Below, piece after piece: positions 12,816-25,818 of a stretch of DNA of 64,000 nucleotides. Within the stretch, counting starts at the first letter, position 1; the number at the start of each line of letters is the position of its first letter. The notes beneath the pieces are model-generated. The model ran no database searches, was not told where the DNA came from, and saw nothing but the letters and a program-made list of their open reading frames with translations. This stretch comes from Engraulis encrasicolus (lineage: Eukaryota > Chordata > Actinopteri > Clupeiformes > Engraulidae), in NCBI RefSeq assembly GCF_034702125.1, contig NC_085869.1, forward strand, positions 9,604,063-9,668,062, given 5' to 3'. Position numbers and translations under genes: made by a program.

Positions 12816-13808
12816 TTGTGTATTTTTACATATTTTGGCCTTCCAGCTAAAAAAACATGAATTGAGGAATTCACATTAATCATTAATAGGCCTAATGATC
12901 ACCATTTTCTTCAGGGAAAAGAAAGAAATTTGGGTCACATCAAATCAGTTGAAATGTTGTACTTTCTAAATAACATGTCAATGACCTCGTTTACATCAGA
13001 CATTTAATTCGGAATGAACTCACTTTAATTCTGAATAAAACTTAGTTCCACTTTAAAAACATAATGTAATCACTTACTCCACCGGAATTACAGTTTTTCT
13101 CGATTGGTTTGGCTAATTTCTTGAAACCAAGATGACATTTCTATAAATTTTGGGTCATTTGGCTAAACATTCTTACACTTCTGCACAACAGTTCAGATAA
13201 CTAGCAAAATGTCATATACCTCCCAAAACAGCTCATTCTTGCATCAACACTAAACCTTCTCCCACATAGTCAGTATCATAAAAATGGCATATATCCTTCT
13301 CAATTGGTTTGGCTCATTTGCATTCATTTAGTCATTCTGTCAAAATAAACTGGATGGTTCAGCATAACGCCATGGAACCTCATCACTTGGTCATATCACT
13401 TCAAAAACAGTTTACCCGTGTGTCGAAACAAAATTCCTTCCACAGAATGCCGTTTGAAAAAATGTCAAGAAATTAGCCAAATAACAGAGGAAACTGTAGT
13501 AAACATGGTTGTAAAATTATTTTCTACAAACTAGTAAAGTTACAATTCCGTCTGGCCTGTTGATCACTGTCATGAATCTACTGTTTACAGTACAGAAATT
13601 CTTAAAATGTTATGTCCTTGACTGTGTTGACAATTGTGTAGACCACTTTGCATAAGATGACTCACTAATGAAATCATGCTGACATGTTTTGGAGAGGGCA
13701 ACCATTACACTGAGAATTGTCTAATTCGTTTAGATAAGACAGGTCAATTTATTTGGAAAATGTGCTAAATGTATGCTCAATGTGTCAACTGTAGGGTACT
13801 TGTATATA
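12373..13808. other. Unassigned stretch
   Basis: Contains the second repeat copy listed at 12729-12815. Otherwise no gene or clear element border is seen. Confidence 0.45.
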
Positions 13809-14034
13809 CACAGTAAATTTGCCAGTGTTAATTTTGCAGTGTTAATGCTTATTAACACTATTGGAGTAATTCCAACACCAAATTCAGTGAGATGCTCTCC
13901 AGTGTCAGTGTCAAATGAAGTTGTTAAATTGTGTGGAGTTAGAGGTACTCCAGAGAGCCCCCGCCTCCTTGAGGTGATGGAGTTTGTTGTTCAGAGCATA
14001 AGCAATGATGACTGTCCACCGATTAAATCATATA

Positions 14035-15651
14035 CAGTGCCCTCCATAATTATTGGCACCCCTGGTTGAGATGTGTTAAAAGCCTTAAAATAAATTCAGT
14101 GTTTATTGCAGAAGAATACTGTCACACTGAAAATTGTAGGAAAATGTAGCCTTCAACTCAAATGAATTGTAAGAAAATAAAACAATCCCTGACTAAAAAA
14201 TAATTATTTTTCATTAAATCACCTGTTCCACAATTATTGGCACCCTTAACAATTCCCAGAAAATAAATATAATTGAAGCATTTCTGTCATTTCTACAGTA
14301 GTTTACAAAGTTTACCAGAGTATGTAGGAACATTTAATTAGTAATTCATCACTTCCTGTTTCCCTGGGGTATAAATATGACGTGACACCGAGGCCATTTC
14401 TCTTATCCACTCTTAAACATGGGAAAGACAAAGGAACACAGAATACAAGTGAGGCAGATGTGCGTCGACCTTCACAGGTCAGGCAGAGGCTACAAGAAGA
14501 TTGCCACTCAACTGCAGCTGCCGATATCCACTGTGAGAGGAATAATTAAGAAGTTCAAAACAACTGGAACAGTGGTAAACAAGCCTGGACGAGGACCCAA
14601 GTTTATTTTGCCACCACGCACAGTGAGGAGGATGGTAAGAGAAATCAAAAGATCTCCAAAGCTCACTGTTACAGAATTACAACAAATGGTAGCATCCTGG
14701 GGTCACAAAGTCTCCAAATCAACCATCAGGCGCTGTCTACACGCCAACAAGCTGTTTGGGAGGCATGCACGGAGAAAAACCTTTCCTCACTCACAATCAT
14801 GAGCGCAAACGTCTGGAGTTCGCCAAGCGGTATTGGGGCTTCAACTGGGACCGTGTGCTTTGGTCAGATGAGACCAAGATTGAGCTTTTTGGCAACAAAC
14901 ACTCTAAGTGGGTCTGGCGTGCCACGAAAGATGTGCATGCTGAAAAGCACCTCATACCCACTGTGAAGTATGGGGGTGGGTCAGTGATGCTGTGGGGCTG
15001 TTTCACTTCCAAAGGCCCTGGGAACCTTGTTAGGGTGCATGGCATCATGAATGCTTTGAAATACCAGGACATTTTAAATCAAAATCTGTTGCCCTCTGCC
15101 CGAAAGCTGAAGATGGGTCGTCACTGGGTCTTTCAGCAAGACAATGACCCTAAACATATGGCCAAATCTACACAGAAATGGTTCACCAGACACAAAATCA
15201 AGCTCCTCCCATGGCCATCTCAGTCCCCAGACCTCAACCCCACTGAGAACCTGTGGGGTGAGCTGAAGAGGAGAGTACAGAGGAGAGGACCCAGGTCTTT
15301 GGATGATTTAGAGAGATTCTGCAAAGAGGAATGGCTGAAGATCCCTCTTTCTGTCTTTTCCCATCTTGTGAAACATTATAGGAGAAGATTAGGTGCTGTT
15401 TTGTTGGCAAAAGGGGGTTGTACAAAATATTAACACCAGGGGTGCTAATAATTGTGACACCCATTATTTGATGTCAAATAATTATTTCTTTATGTGGGAT
15501 TTTTTCCCCACTGAATAAATGCACTTGTATTGAAGGTTGGATTTTTCTCTTTTTTTCCATTAAGGTCCCATATTATTAAAAAAATAAATAAATAATTGGA
15601 AGCTAAAAAACACATCTCAAACAGGGGTGCCAATAATTATGGAGGGCACTG
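14035..15651 (+). mobile_element. Tc1-like transposon (1.6 kb)
   Basis: The terminal inverted repeats begin CAGTGCCCTCCATAATTATT and match for about 45 bp, with TA duplicated outside (14033-14034, 15652-15653). Inner copies of the repeat core (near 14231 and 15437) give an IR/DR arrangement. The insertion is precise: copy C at about 45420 and copy D at about 19430 carry the same target, gattaaatcatatacgtct, without it. Confidence 0.95.
14419..15433 (+). pseudogene. Tc1 transposase, one frameshift
   Basis: This is the transposase of the Tc1 element, which cuts and pastes it at TA sites. The N-terminal part (14419-14802) carries the paired-like helix-turn-helix DNA-binding region, with GYKKIATQLQLPISTVRG and the linker GRGPKF. 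The catalytic part (to 15433) has D in WSDETKIELF, D in QQDNDPKH and E in NPTENLW. The last two are separated by 34 residues, the DD34E signature. The two parts lie in different frames: an A run near 14774 carries one extra base compared with the family reading, and the first frame stops at 14802. All catalytic residues remain, so this is a young copy with a single visible lesion (or a sequencing error in the A run). Confidence 0.92.
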
Positions 15652-16078
15652 TACGTCTACATATTAGTAACAGTATTTCCTCCAGATTTCATCATGAACA
15701 CAATCTTTTTTTATTATTTATTCCATTTCATTCATTTAACTCAGCTTGGTTGTGTTGATCTACGGTTTGGCTGTGCACACAACATCACACAAAAGATGTG
15801 TTGAGTGAAAGAAATAACTTGAGAACTTGTTACACCTTTGCCGGTAACAAGCAGGCCCCTCACAACCAATCTGTCCATCAGCGCCTTGCCAAACCTAATT
15901 ACTTAGGGCTGGTATACCATGACTCAATTGCTTGCACCTGAAAAACTCCTAATCAATCTGGTCACATGGTACTCTTGAGCCTGTATATAAACCTGGACTG
16001 TCACAGTGCTTTAAATATTTGCCTGCCTGCCTGTCTGCTGGCTGGTCAGCATAGCACAGCATAGCGCTTGTTTACCTG

Positions 16079-16318
16079 CTTTGCAAGCAAGCTAAAGGCG
16101 CTTTTGGCTTATGGCATTTGTTAGCTACATCTTGTGCCTTGCTTTGTGAGCTAGTCAGTAACAGCACATGTTACATTGTTTGCTCCATTGTGCACTTCAT
16201 GTTTGCAAGCAAGCTAAAGGCGCTTTTGCATTTGTTAGCTACATCTTGTGCCTTGCTTTGTGAGCTAGTTAGTAACAGCACATGTTACATTGCTTGCTCC
16301 ATTGTGCACTTCATGTAG
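16079..16318. repeat. Internal ~125-bp tandem duplication in family M
   Basis: The block beginning gcaagcaagctaaaggcgct occurs twice here, twice in copy B (about 38530-38780) and twice in copy C (about 45850-46095), but once in copy D (about 18890-19010). It is an old subfamily feature. Confidence 0.75.
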
Positions 16319-17567
16319 ATGGTATGGTTATATTTTAAACTTCATTAAGGAAAACATTTGGTATTCTTCCCCACTAGATTGTGTTCATACATGTTCGACC
16401 GATATTTCTCTCTTATTGTAGTGCAGTACACCATAAGCTGATGTATAAAAGTATAAACATTATACATATTTTCAGCAACTTTAACATTAACTTTAGAGAG
16501 CAGTGTGGCAACCTGATGCCAGGCACAGGGTGTTTCAGTCATGGTGGAGGATGGGAGGTGCTTAATTACCATGATCAGGGTACCTCAACTATGGTGAGAG
16601 ATAGTGGGGCAGGACCAAAACACATTCACAATAATAAACAAGGTTGGGGGAACATCAGGAGCATGTCTAAGGAACCAAATATGCAACCAACAAGGTTAAG
16701 GGAACCATATGGGAATGGCAAGGGAACAAACATGACATGAACAGGAATAAAGTGACGGTGAGAGAACAATAAGGGAACGGAATGGGAACTACACATAACA
16801 TTCTAGGAACGAAAATTAAACTTTCCTGCCAACCAAGTGAGAACGGAAAAATAACCAAACATGACTCTCTGGGGACGTACCCAGAACTAAACCGGAACCA
16901 AGGGCTTGTGTTCCAGGAACCTTCTTAGAACTAAAAATTGTTAGTAGGGTGCTCCCCGAAACTGCTTTACTCTTTATAGTGTTAGCTTAACACTATAAAT
17001 CTAACACCAGTGTTTAACACTGATCTGGAGCAGGACCAAATAGACACTAGAACAGTGTTAATTTTAACTCTTTAAGTGTTATTTTAACACTACACAATTT
17101 ACTGTGTAGAGTGGATTTGACAGAAATGGGTTTTATTTTCTCTAATGGAATTTGAGAAACAGTATATGATTGACCAAGAGATATGGAGTCGAGCAATGGA
17201 TTTAATTTTGAAATGGTGTCAACAGTTTTAAATGTATAGTTTGGATATGATCTTAGCCTACTTGAAAGAGGGGAGATGTATTGATATGCAAAGTTCTATG
17301 TCCTACATGTTACCACAAGATGGCAGTATAACCCATCACCCTTTTCATATTTAGTGTATTGCAGTGAATCTGCAGTTGTTCAATCCAGTTACACAGAAAA
17401 GATTCTGACCAGCATTCGGTGTGTGTCTCGTCAATACAAACCACAAAGAACATAAACTGCTGATGCCAGGTTTGAGATATAGAGTAGAGGACAGGCTTCA
17501 GTGACCGAGTGAACGGTCTGACATAGCCTACTTAATTTAAAATGTCCGCTTATTTTTTCATATCACA

Positions 17568-17637
17568 ATGACGCTGCTGTTTACTGCTCTTCTCACTGCA
17601 CTTGCAAAACTTGATAAAGCCACACAGGGCTTTTCAG
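17568..17637 (+). CDS. Orphan signal-peptide-like first exon (candidate)
   Basis: An ATG opens a 23-codon frame, MTLLFTALLTALA followed by KLDKATQGFS, that is a textbook signal peptide with a hydrophobic core of leucines and alanines. It ends in phase 1 at a usable donor (ttttcag|gtac). Phase-1 signal exons are the rule for immunoglobulin-superfamily receptors. About 190 bp of plausible 5' leader precede it (from 17380). No acceptor exon of matching character follows within several kilobases; the next phase-1 Ig exon is at 55752, 38 kb away. It could be an alternative first exon of that gene, a relic of another receptor gene, or chance. Confidence 0.35.
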
Positions 17638-18252
17638 GTACAAGTCAAGTCAAGTCAGTGTAGGCCTTACTTTATTGTCAAAAATCCATGTAACAGGGTT
17701 AGCAGCAGAAAAGTTTGAAATTGTGTTTGAGCAATCTCCAATGTGCAGTTTAACTAGGAACATTTAAATAAGACATTGATAATAATCTCTCTCTCACACA
17801 CAGACCCACACACACACACAGCCACACACACACACACACAAATAACATACTCAGGCCTACATGAATTTACAATACTTTTTCTGACACATGAATTAACGGC
17901 ATACAGTACACACAGACAATACACACTCACACATGCAGTTTTTCAAACACTGACATAGTGATATAGACATGTACAATACAATACAATACAACACACGCAC
18001 ACACAAACAGTGTGCAATAAGAATACTGCTTAATACACAACCAAGCGCGCACACACACACACACACACACAGTCACAGTGTCACACACACACAGTCACAC
18101 ACACACACACATCAGAAGTACAATCAGTGGTCATAGTAGTCATTGTCATAGTCATAGTCATGGTCATAGAAAAAAGCTGTTGCTCAGTCTGCTTGTATGC
18201 GACCGCAAGTTGCGGTACCGCTTCCCTTAAAAAGTCTGTGTGCTGGATCCCT
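17638..18252. repeat. CA-rich simple sequence and LINE-like 3' tail
   Basis: It starts with a tactttattgtcaaaaatcc-type tail common in fish LINE ends, followed by scattered CA repeats from 17790 to 18110. No gene. Confidence 0.5.
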
Positions 18253-19478
18253 ACTAACAATTTTTAGTTCTACGAAGGTTCCTGGAACACAAGCCCTTGG
18301 TTCCAGTTTAGTTCTGGGTACGTCCCCAGAGAGTCATTTTTGGTTATTTTTCCATTCTCACTTGGTTGGCAGGAAAGTTTAATTTTCGTTCCTAGAATGT
18401 TATATGTGTAGTTCCCATTCCGTTCCCTTATTGTTCTCTCACCGTCACTTTATTCCTGTTCATGTCATGTTTGTTCCCTTGCTGTTCCCATATGGTTCCC
18501 TTAACCTTGTTGGTTGCATATTTGGTTCCTTAGACATGCTCCTGATGTTCCCCCAACCTTGTTTATTATTGTGAATGTGTTTTGGTCCTGCCCCACTATC
18601 TCTCACCATAGTTGAGGTACCCTGATCATGGTACTTAAGGACCTCCCATCCTCCACCATCACTGAAACACCCTGCGCCTGGCATCAGGTTGGCACACTGC
18701 TGTCTAAGAATGATGATTAAAGTTGCTGAAAATATGTAAGATGTCTATATTTTATATATCAGTCTATGCCGTACTGTACCACAATGTGAGATAAATATCA
18801 GCTGAGCATGTATGAACACAATCTAGTGGGGATTAATACCAAATGTTTTCCTTAATGAAGTTTAAAGATAGTCATACCATCTACATCAAGTGCACAATGG
18901 CGCAAGCAATGTAACATGTGCTGTTACTGACTAGCTCACAAAACAAGGCACAAGATGAAGCTAACAAATGCCATAAGCCAAAAGCGCTATTAGCTTGCTT
19001 GCAAAGCAGTTAAACAAGCGCTATGCTGTGCCATGCTGACCAGCCAGCAGGCAGGCAGGCAGGCAAATAACTAAAGCACTCTGACAGCAGGTTTATATAC
19101 AGGCTCAAGAGTACCATGTGACCAGATTGATTAGGAGTTTTTCAGGTGCAAGCAATTGAATCATGATATACCAGCCCTAAGTAATTAGGTTTGGCCAGGC
19201 GCTGATGGACAGATTGGTTGTGAAGGGCCTGCTTGTTACCGGCAAAGGTGTAACAAGTTCTCAAGTTATTTCTTTCACTCACCACATCTTTTGTGTGATG
19301 TTGTGTGCACAGCCAAACCTTAGATCAACCCAACCAAGTTGAGTTAAATGAATGAAATGGAATAAAAAAAATAGATTGTTTACATGATTAAATCTGGAGA
19401 AAATACTGTTACTAATATGTAGACGTATATGATTTAATCGGGTGGACAGTCATCATTGCTTATGCTCTGAACAACACA
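18253..19478. mobile_element. Family M, copy D (inverted, incomplete)
   Basis: In reverse complement it matches copy A from about 16950 back to 13990, skipping the Tc1. The left boundary is at ctactaacaatttttagttc. Terminal CACAGTAAAT sequence is missing at both sides. Together with copy A it makes a large imperfect inverted repeat centred near 17.6 kb. Confidence 0.75.
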
Positions 19479-19890
19479 GTATAAACAAAGTTGGGGGAAC
19501 ATCAGGAGCACGTCTAGGGAACCAGACGTGACCAGACCTATAATGTAACCATCAAGGTTATGGGAACCATATGGGAACGATGAGGGAACAAACATGAAAA
19601 GCAATAAAGGTACGGTGAGAGAACGGCGAGGGAATGGAATGGGAACCACACATATATCGTTCTGGGAACTTAAATTAAACTTTCCTGGCAACCCAGTGAG
19701 AACCAAAACAGAACCAAAAATTACGTATCTGAAATGTATCCAGAACCGAACCGGAACCAATGGCTGCTTGTTTTTTACTGTAACCAAATGGAACGTTTCT
19801 AAGTGGTAAATTTTGGTTTGGTAATAACCCCAACCTTTAGAGAACCAAAAGTCAAACGTTCTCTTTACGTTCTGTGTTACTAGGGATGAG
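19479..19890. repeat. GGAACC-rich dispersed repeat
   Basis: It shares the gggaacca-rich sequence of copy A (16630-16910), here in direct orientation. Its end (actgtaacc...ggtaataaccccaac) recurs inside copy B at about 39178-39290. It looks like a separate element that became part of some family M copies. Confidence 0.6.
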
Positions 19891-20100
19891 TTGTGTCTTT
19901 GATAATGTTCGTTGCCCCCTTGGAACAGAGTGTACAGTTCCTGAATGGCTATTAGGGGTGATCTGATGATCTTTTCTGCTGTCCTCACCACCCTCTGTAG
20001 CGCCTTCTTGTCCGCAGCTAGGCAGCCACCGTGCCAGACAGAGATGCTGTTGGATGTTCTAAAAAGCACCTCTGTAGAAGTTGGTGAGAGCACCATCCTT
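19891..20100 (-). pseudogene. LINE reverse-transcriptase C-terminal fragment
   Basis: The minus-strand frame reads KALQRVVRTAEKII, the conserved C-terminal block of teleost non-LTR retrotransposon ORF2. Only this block is recognisable. Confidence 0.65.
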
Positions 20101-20699
<599 letters not shown>

Positions 20700-20700
<1 letters not shown>

Positions 20701-21383
20701 GCTAGTTTATGCAGTACAGTCACCAATGACAATCTCTTTCGTTGTATCTTTCTGTATGGTGTTGAAGAGCTGGATGGCCCTGGGAACAAACGACTAGTCT
20801 GTCTGTACGGCAGGGAAAGGCCCTGTAGAGTCTGTAGCTGAACATGCTCCTCTGGTTGGCCAGAAGCGGGTGCAGGGGGTGTCTGTCATTTTCAAGTATG
20901 GAGTCCAATCTGCTAAGTGTTCTGTTTTCGGCTGTTGTAGTGAGGTCCTCCAGTTCCATGCCCACCACAGACCTAGCTTTCCTAGTGGAGACATGTCTGC
21001 GCCTTCTTGACCAGGGCAGTGGTGTTGGTAGTTCATGTGAGGTCATCTGTGATGTGCACTCCCAGGAACTTTGTACTTTTCACAGACTCCAATGCACTGC
21101 CGTTAATGATGAGTGGGATGTGTGTTGGTTGTATCTTCCTGAAGTCCACAGTAATTTACTTTGTTTTGTTGACTTTGAGAAGCAGATTGTTTCTCTCACA
21201 CCAGTTGATGAGTTGCTGTACCTCCTCTCTGAGTCATCGTTGTCTTTGATGAGGCCCACCACTGTTGTGTCATCTGCAAATTTGATGATGCGACTTGTTT
21301 CAAATCTGGCACAGCAGTCGTGGGTCATCAGCGTGAACAGTAGGGTGTATAGCAAGCATCCTTGCGGCAACAGGGTTTTATAA
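20700..21383 (-). pseudogene. Decayed LINE ORF2 fragment (reverse transcriptase)
   Basis: On the minus strand, 21370-21080 reads PQGCLLYTLLFTL followed by IIKFADDTTVVGLI. FADD is the reverse-transcriptase catalytic box. 21046-20720 gives the C-terminal region (LDSILENDRHPLHPLL, then a phase-shifted SFVPRAIQLFN). Several frame changes are present, so it is dead. It is a non-LTR element of the kind common in fish; I do not fix the clade. Confidence 0.8.
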
Positions 21384-21404
21384 TTGTGTGTAGAGTGAAG
21401 AGAA

Positions 21405-21640
21405 AATCCGAAGTGCTCAGGGAATTGTTCAGAAAAAATCTTGAAGGTGCTCTTTGGTGTTGGGGAAAAAACAATATCTTGTCAAAAAAGGGAGTCCAAG
21501 GCACTCTTCTTGTGGAAAAATATTAAAAAGCCTTTATTAAAACTGATGGCTAATAAGTTTAAAAACATGGGAGCAGAGACCCACGCGTTTCGGCGCAAGC
21601 CTTCTTCAGGGTATTAGGAAAGTCTGTTCCCATAAGTCCC
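21405..21640. repeat. Dispersed repeat with acgcgtttcggcgcaagcct motif
   Basis: The block around 21580-21615 (acgcgtttcgg...cttcttcaggg) is a recurring fish repeat tail. A related motif, acgtttcgactttcacacg, lies at 11767. Confidence 0.5.
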
Positions 21641-22856
21641 ATTACTCAGCGGCCATCTTGGCTACACCTCAAACTGACTATTTGAGATTAGTCAGTGATG
21701 GGGTATATAAGAATGAATGGGGGAAATAATGTTGTGTGACAGTGGGACAACACAGCGATACACAACTCATATGGTTGGAATCACAATGAAAAACTGGGCT
21801 TAATGGCAGTCTTAGAATGACCGAAACATGAAAGTAACACTTTAAAACAGCGTTTTTCTTTATGCTATTTTTGATCTGCGCATGCGCCACATTCCACGAC
21901 AACGTTCTGTTTTGCGGCAGGTGGGAGCAAGTTGCGTGGACTTCACCTCTTCCGGCCGGCTGTCAAACGGGCATCCATTCTCCGGTCATCGTACAGAAAA
22001 GACACTGGATTTATTTTCTGATAGCCAAAGCAGTAAGCACATGGTCGTCCCTGCTCATCAGTAATAATAAAAAAAATAGGCTATTGAATAAATTAATGAT
22101 GTAGGCTAGCCTGCCTCAAAATTGGTGTTTTAAACTGTGATATCATGTTGTTGCCTAAACTGATAATAGCTATGACCAACTGTGAAAAATATAAGCTCCC
22201 GTTTTGCTTTTTCTTACTTAGCCTATTTGTTTTCAACCATAAGAAAAACCACAACGGGTGTGCACATCTATACACACGGCCGTTTTTGTTTCCGTGGTTA
22301 TATCTGTCCCTTTGTCTTGCACCTGCATTTTGGATGGGCGCAGAAAGGTGATTAATGGTCGAGTTGCGCTCTCTGCCCAATTCACAATGAAGTTTCCACG
22401 GACGGCAAACAAACCACATGGCCGCCAGCAAACAAACCGATTAGGTACGAGCAGTCGTAAAGGTTTACGTTTGCACTTGCGTCGAGGCGTCGAGACGATT
22501 GGATAAGTGACAGCGCAGCTCAGCAAGCAATTGGCTCTCGTTACCGGACAGGTGGGAGTGACGCCGGCAAACGCCATGTTCGCGTAGCCAAATGCTCTCG
22601 TTCATTCCTATGGAAGGTTTCATGAGTGATTCGTCTCGTATAAGACCGTCTCTGGTATTACTGCTCAAACAGGAATTCCTAATGATATACACCTGCCGAG
22701 CACGGGTAGGAAGTCACATGAACAATTTCCCAGGTAAACATTACATGCAAGGGCCACTAGAGTGCCACACAGGTGTCAAAAGCCAGTAAATGGCCAGGTA
22801 GCGAGAGAGAGAGGCCGTTATTATTTAAATTATTACTACAAAGGGAAACTTTCTAC
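21641..22856. other. Unassigned, partly CpG-richer stretch
   Basis: 22330-22600 is richer in CpG than its surroundings, but no exon or recognisable protein was found on either strand. Confidence 0.4.
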
Positions 22857-24570
22857 ATATCGTCGGCTTGCTACCAAAACCGCCTAAGTCCGAATTTGGT
22901 CGAAATGAGATTTTTGCATAAACTTACACCCCTACCACAGCTGCATCACCCTGCCTTTCTGCCAGGGTCATTGATCAATCACAAGAGTCACCAGAGTCAA
23001 AAATCTGTATGTATAAAGTCACACACTGCCTATGAGAAAATGAATGACCAGGGACGTAGCTATAGGGAGGACAAGGAGGGCATTTGCCTGTAGGCCTAGG
23101 GCCCTCCTGCAGGTGGCAGGCGTAGGGGCCCTATTATGATATTGACAGGTGGTATGGGGGCCATATCTATTCATCCTGGGGCCCTGTGCACAATTGTTCT
23201 GCCAATGTGAATGACTTGGGTAACTTGACTTAGCCATTTTTGATGCAAGAAGCAGTTTATTTACATCTGTTAAGAGGTCTTTTTCCCTCTTCAAAGACAA
23301 TGGCCATATTTCAAAACTTCATCCATAGAGATCACTGTCTGAGATAATCGTATTACCACATAATGGTTATAGCCTTAAAACAAGCTGTAGGAAATGATTT
23401 GAGATATAATCAATCAGATGCTTTATTTGATATCATCACAGGTTTGTAGTAGACTGATATAGACTTCACTGTCCTATGGATGTCTGTTTGTTAATACATT
23501 TATCCATTATCTTATAATATTAACTTTGAACAGTAGAGAGTAGATGTATTTCATTCTCGCACACTCAGTGGGTTGTCATACTGCAATGGGTTAAGAAGCC
23601 AGTAGTGGTTCTATACCATGTTCTGAAAGCCACGGTCATGGTGTTGAAGTGGACGGGGGACAGTTCTAGGACCAGGCTACCTCTGTCATGGGCAAGGTTA
23701 AGGGGGTGGGGCAGTTCTATGAGCATGGAGAAGAGCAGAAGTTAACCAAAGATGATAAACAAGGAGGAGACAGTTCGTGAGGAGGTACAAGGACCAAAGA
23801 AGTGCCCCACCCCTTCATCCTCCACCATGACTGATGGACCCTCAACATAGAGATTGGACGCCACGGCAATGCTTTCCCTGTGCAACTGCATTTTGGATCT
23901 CTCCTGGCATGAGCAATGAATGTATTATTAAACTCGTAATTGCTCTGGCACAATGGCAAAAAGTGCTTTACTGTGAATGAAAAAAATAATGATTTTTAAT
24001 AACTAACATGTCTGTGGGTGGTAATAATTAAAAGAAAACTATGGCAGTCCGTTGGTAGCCATGAAATTCACCAGCATGCTAGACTAATAGAAGGTCTCAA
24101 AAAATATTTCAATCATTCACCATTTCCAGGATTTAAGATTGGAATAAAAATAAAACAGAAGAGTATAACTATCAAAATAATGTGCAGTGCATTGTTCTTG
24201 TTGTCCTGCATCAAATAATTTATTTTAAAGTGTTTTGTTTTCCTTAGGAGCCATTTCATGTTTGACTTGCAGCTTCACTCAAAATAAATAAAGAAAATAA
24301 ATTAACATCTTAGACAGGTACTGTTTGTAGTGGACCAATGACACAGACAGGATGACAGGATGATGCAGATGTGGTAGGGGAGTAAAGTTCTACAAACATC
24401 TCCTTTGACCAAAATGATTAGGGGGGACTCACAATTGCTCTTTGCCCAGGGTCTCAGATTTCCTAGAACCGCCACTGATGTTTGGCGCCCCCTTTGGCGA
24501 CTAGTTTTTCCCTGTTTTCCGAAAACCCCAAAATCGGACTTAGGCAGTTTTGGTAGCAAGCCGACGATAT
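22857..24570. mobile_element. Family G composite repeat, copy 1
   Basis: The terminal inverted repeat is about 40 bp: ATATCGTCGGCTTGCTACCA starts at 22857 and its reverse complement ends at 24570. Copy 2 (35829-37650) has the same ends. The interior contains older hAT-like pieces (gggacgtagctatagggagg at about 23050; a cctagaaccgccactg end at about 24462) and a degenerate SINE-like segment (about 23600-23860). No coding sequence. No clear target duplication. Confidence 0.8.
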
Positions 24571-25640
24571 ACACTTTTCAGGCCATGACATACCCAGGAT
24601 TGAATGAAGAAATTGATTTTAGTCCTTTTTTGTAATGACTTTTCCGTTTATAAGTGGTTTTCTAGTATTGGTAGCTGTCCTTATCTAAGCCTCTTGCCAC
24701 CTAGTGGCTCTTCATGTATTTTTTGTTTGTGTATATATTTTTTCCCCTCTACCTGGCCATTCACTGGCTTGTGACACCTGTATGGCCATCTAGTGGCTCT
24801 TGCATGTATTATTATTTTTTATTTCTCTCTCTCTCTCGACACTACGAATGATCATAGAGGCTGCACGCGCGTTCATGTAGGCCTACGAGTGTCTTTGGGA
24901 ATAGTCAAAAAAATCTAAATCACTGGTTAACGTCACACTTAAGGCTACGAACCATCGTTACCCGGAAACGAGGCCCTGGTCGGTCCAGGGGGTGTTCACT
25001 CACGGAACTAGCTACTTGCCACAAGTGGCTAACCCTAACCACGGGCCAGTGCAAAATCAATGAAGTTTTCTACCATTATAATTTTTGTGATTTTTTATAA
25101 TTTTTTGTCCTGAAATATTAATATTAAGTTCGAAGCTAGAAATAATAAGACCCCATTTGAGTAGCGTTTCGATTATTTTGCGCCACTTATTATATACTGG
25201 GTCACAAAGCTCAATTTTTATGGGGCCAAACCCATAAACATTAGCGCGATGCTAGCGAGTACAGGTTGAAATCTTCTAACCTGCTGTAAAACTACACACC
25301 TGAACGATTTGTCAATACAGCCTATTGTTAAACAACAGTCATAGTGCTTACCAGGAATGTTTTGTTGATAATATTTGTGACTGGAAATCGCAGTAGCAAT
25401 GTATTTAGCATATGGGTTCCCCTTTCCATTCTATACATTTTCCCACATGAAGGACTGAACTACGCTTGCCAACTAGTGGACACTCCATAGTTACTGCAGT
25501 ATGCATGCAAAGCTAACTGGCTACAATGGGAACCAATGAGACTGAACCTTCTCCCTGTTAGAAATTCTCTGGTCGGTCGCATGAAATGCGGAACTAAGGG
25601 GCGGGACTTTTCCCACGGGGGAACTCACTAGTTTCATGCA
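24571..25640. other. Unassigned stretch
   Basis: Short repeated phrases (cac/cat-ctagtggctctt at about 24700 and 24790) suggest degraded repeats. No gene recognised. Confidence 0.45.
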
Positions 25641-25818
25641 CAGACCTGTATTAACCTAGACTGGCAATAGGCTCCTTTGCAACTACGCAGCAAAAGATTT
25701 GATCAAAACGTGATTTGCTTGGTCATAAAAAGGAGGGGATAACTGCGTCGCAATCAAGCTGGACACATCAGGACGACGAGATTTCAACAGCGGCAAAGAA
25801 GGTGGATCTATAGGTCTG
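25641..25818. mobile_element. Isolated R-family terminal repeat
   Basis: 25641-25668 matches the R1 terminal repeat (cagacctgtattaaccta...), and a partial inverted end (aggtctg) lies at 25812. The interior differs from R1/R2, so this is a deletion derivative or a related element. Confidence 0.5.

Larger units (their letters stand above)
13809..17106. mobile_element. Family M non-autonomous DNA transposon, copy A (with nested Tc1)
   Basis: The ends are CACAGTAAATTtgccagtgt and its counterpart acacAATTTACTGTG, with TA directly outside both (13807-13808 and 17107-17108). Terminal sequence is rich in agtgttaa motifs. Without the Tc1 insertion it is about 1.68 kb. Copies: B 38109-39483 (inverted), C 45207-46603, D about 18253-19478 (inverted, incomplete). 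No transposase frame. A 2-bp TA/CA duplication would fit a Tc1/mariner-like or related element, but the superfamily is not settled. Confidence 0.8.

Noticed and set aside
13773..14069. 98-codon frame repeated at 39256, 39296, 45110 and 45237 (LCGV..TPESPRLLEVMEF)
   Set aside because: It is the terminal part of family M copies read in several frames; conservation is that of the transposon.
16381..16740. 119-codon frame, mirrored by a 74-codon frame at 18460-18684 (minus) and one at 46293
   Set aside because: The same frames recur because they lie in copies of family M; they contain the degraded SINE phrase and no conserved start or domain.
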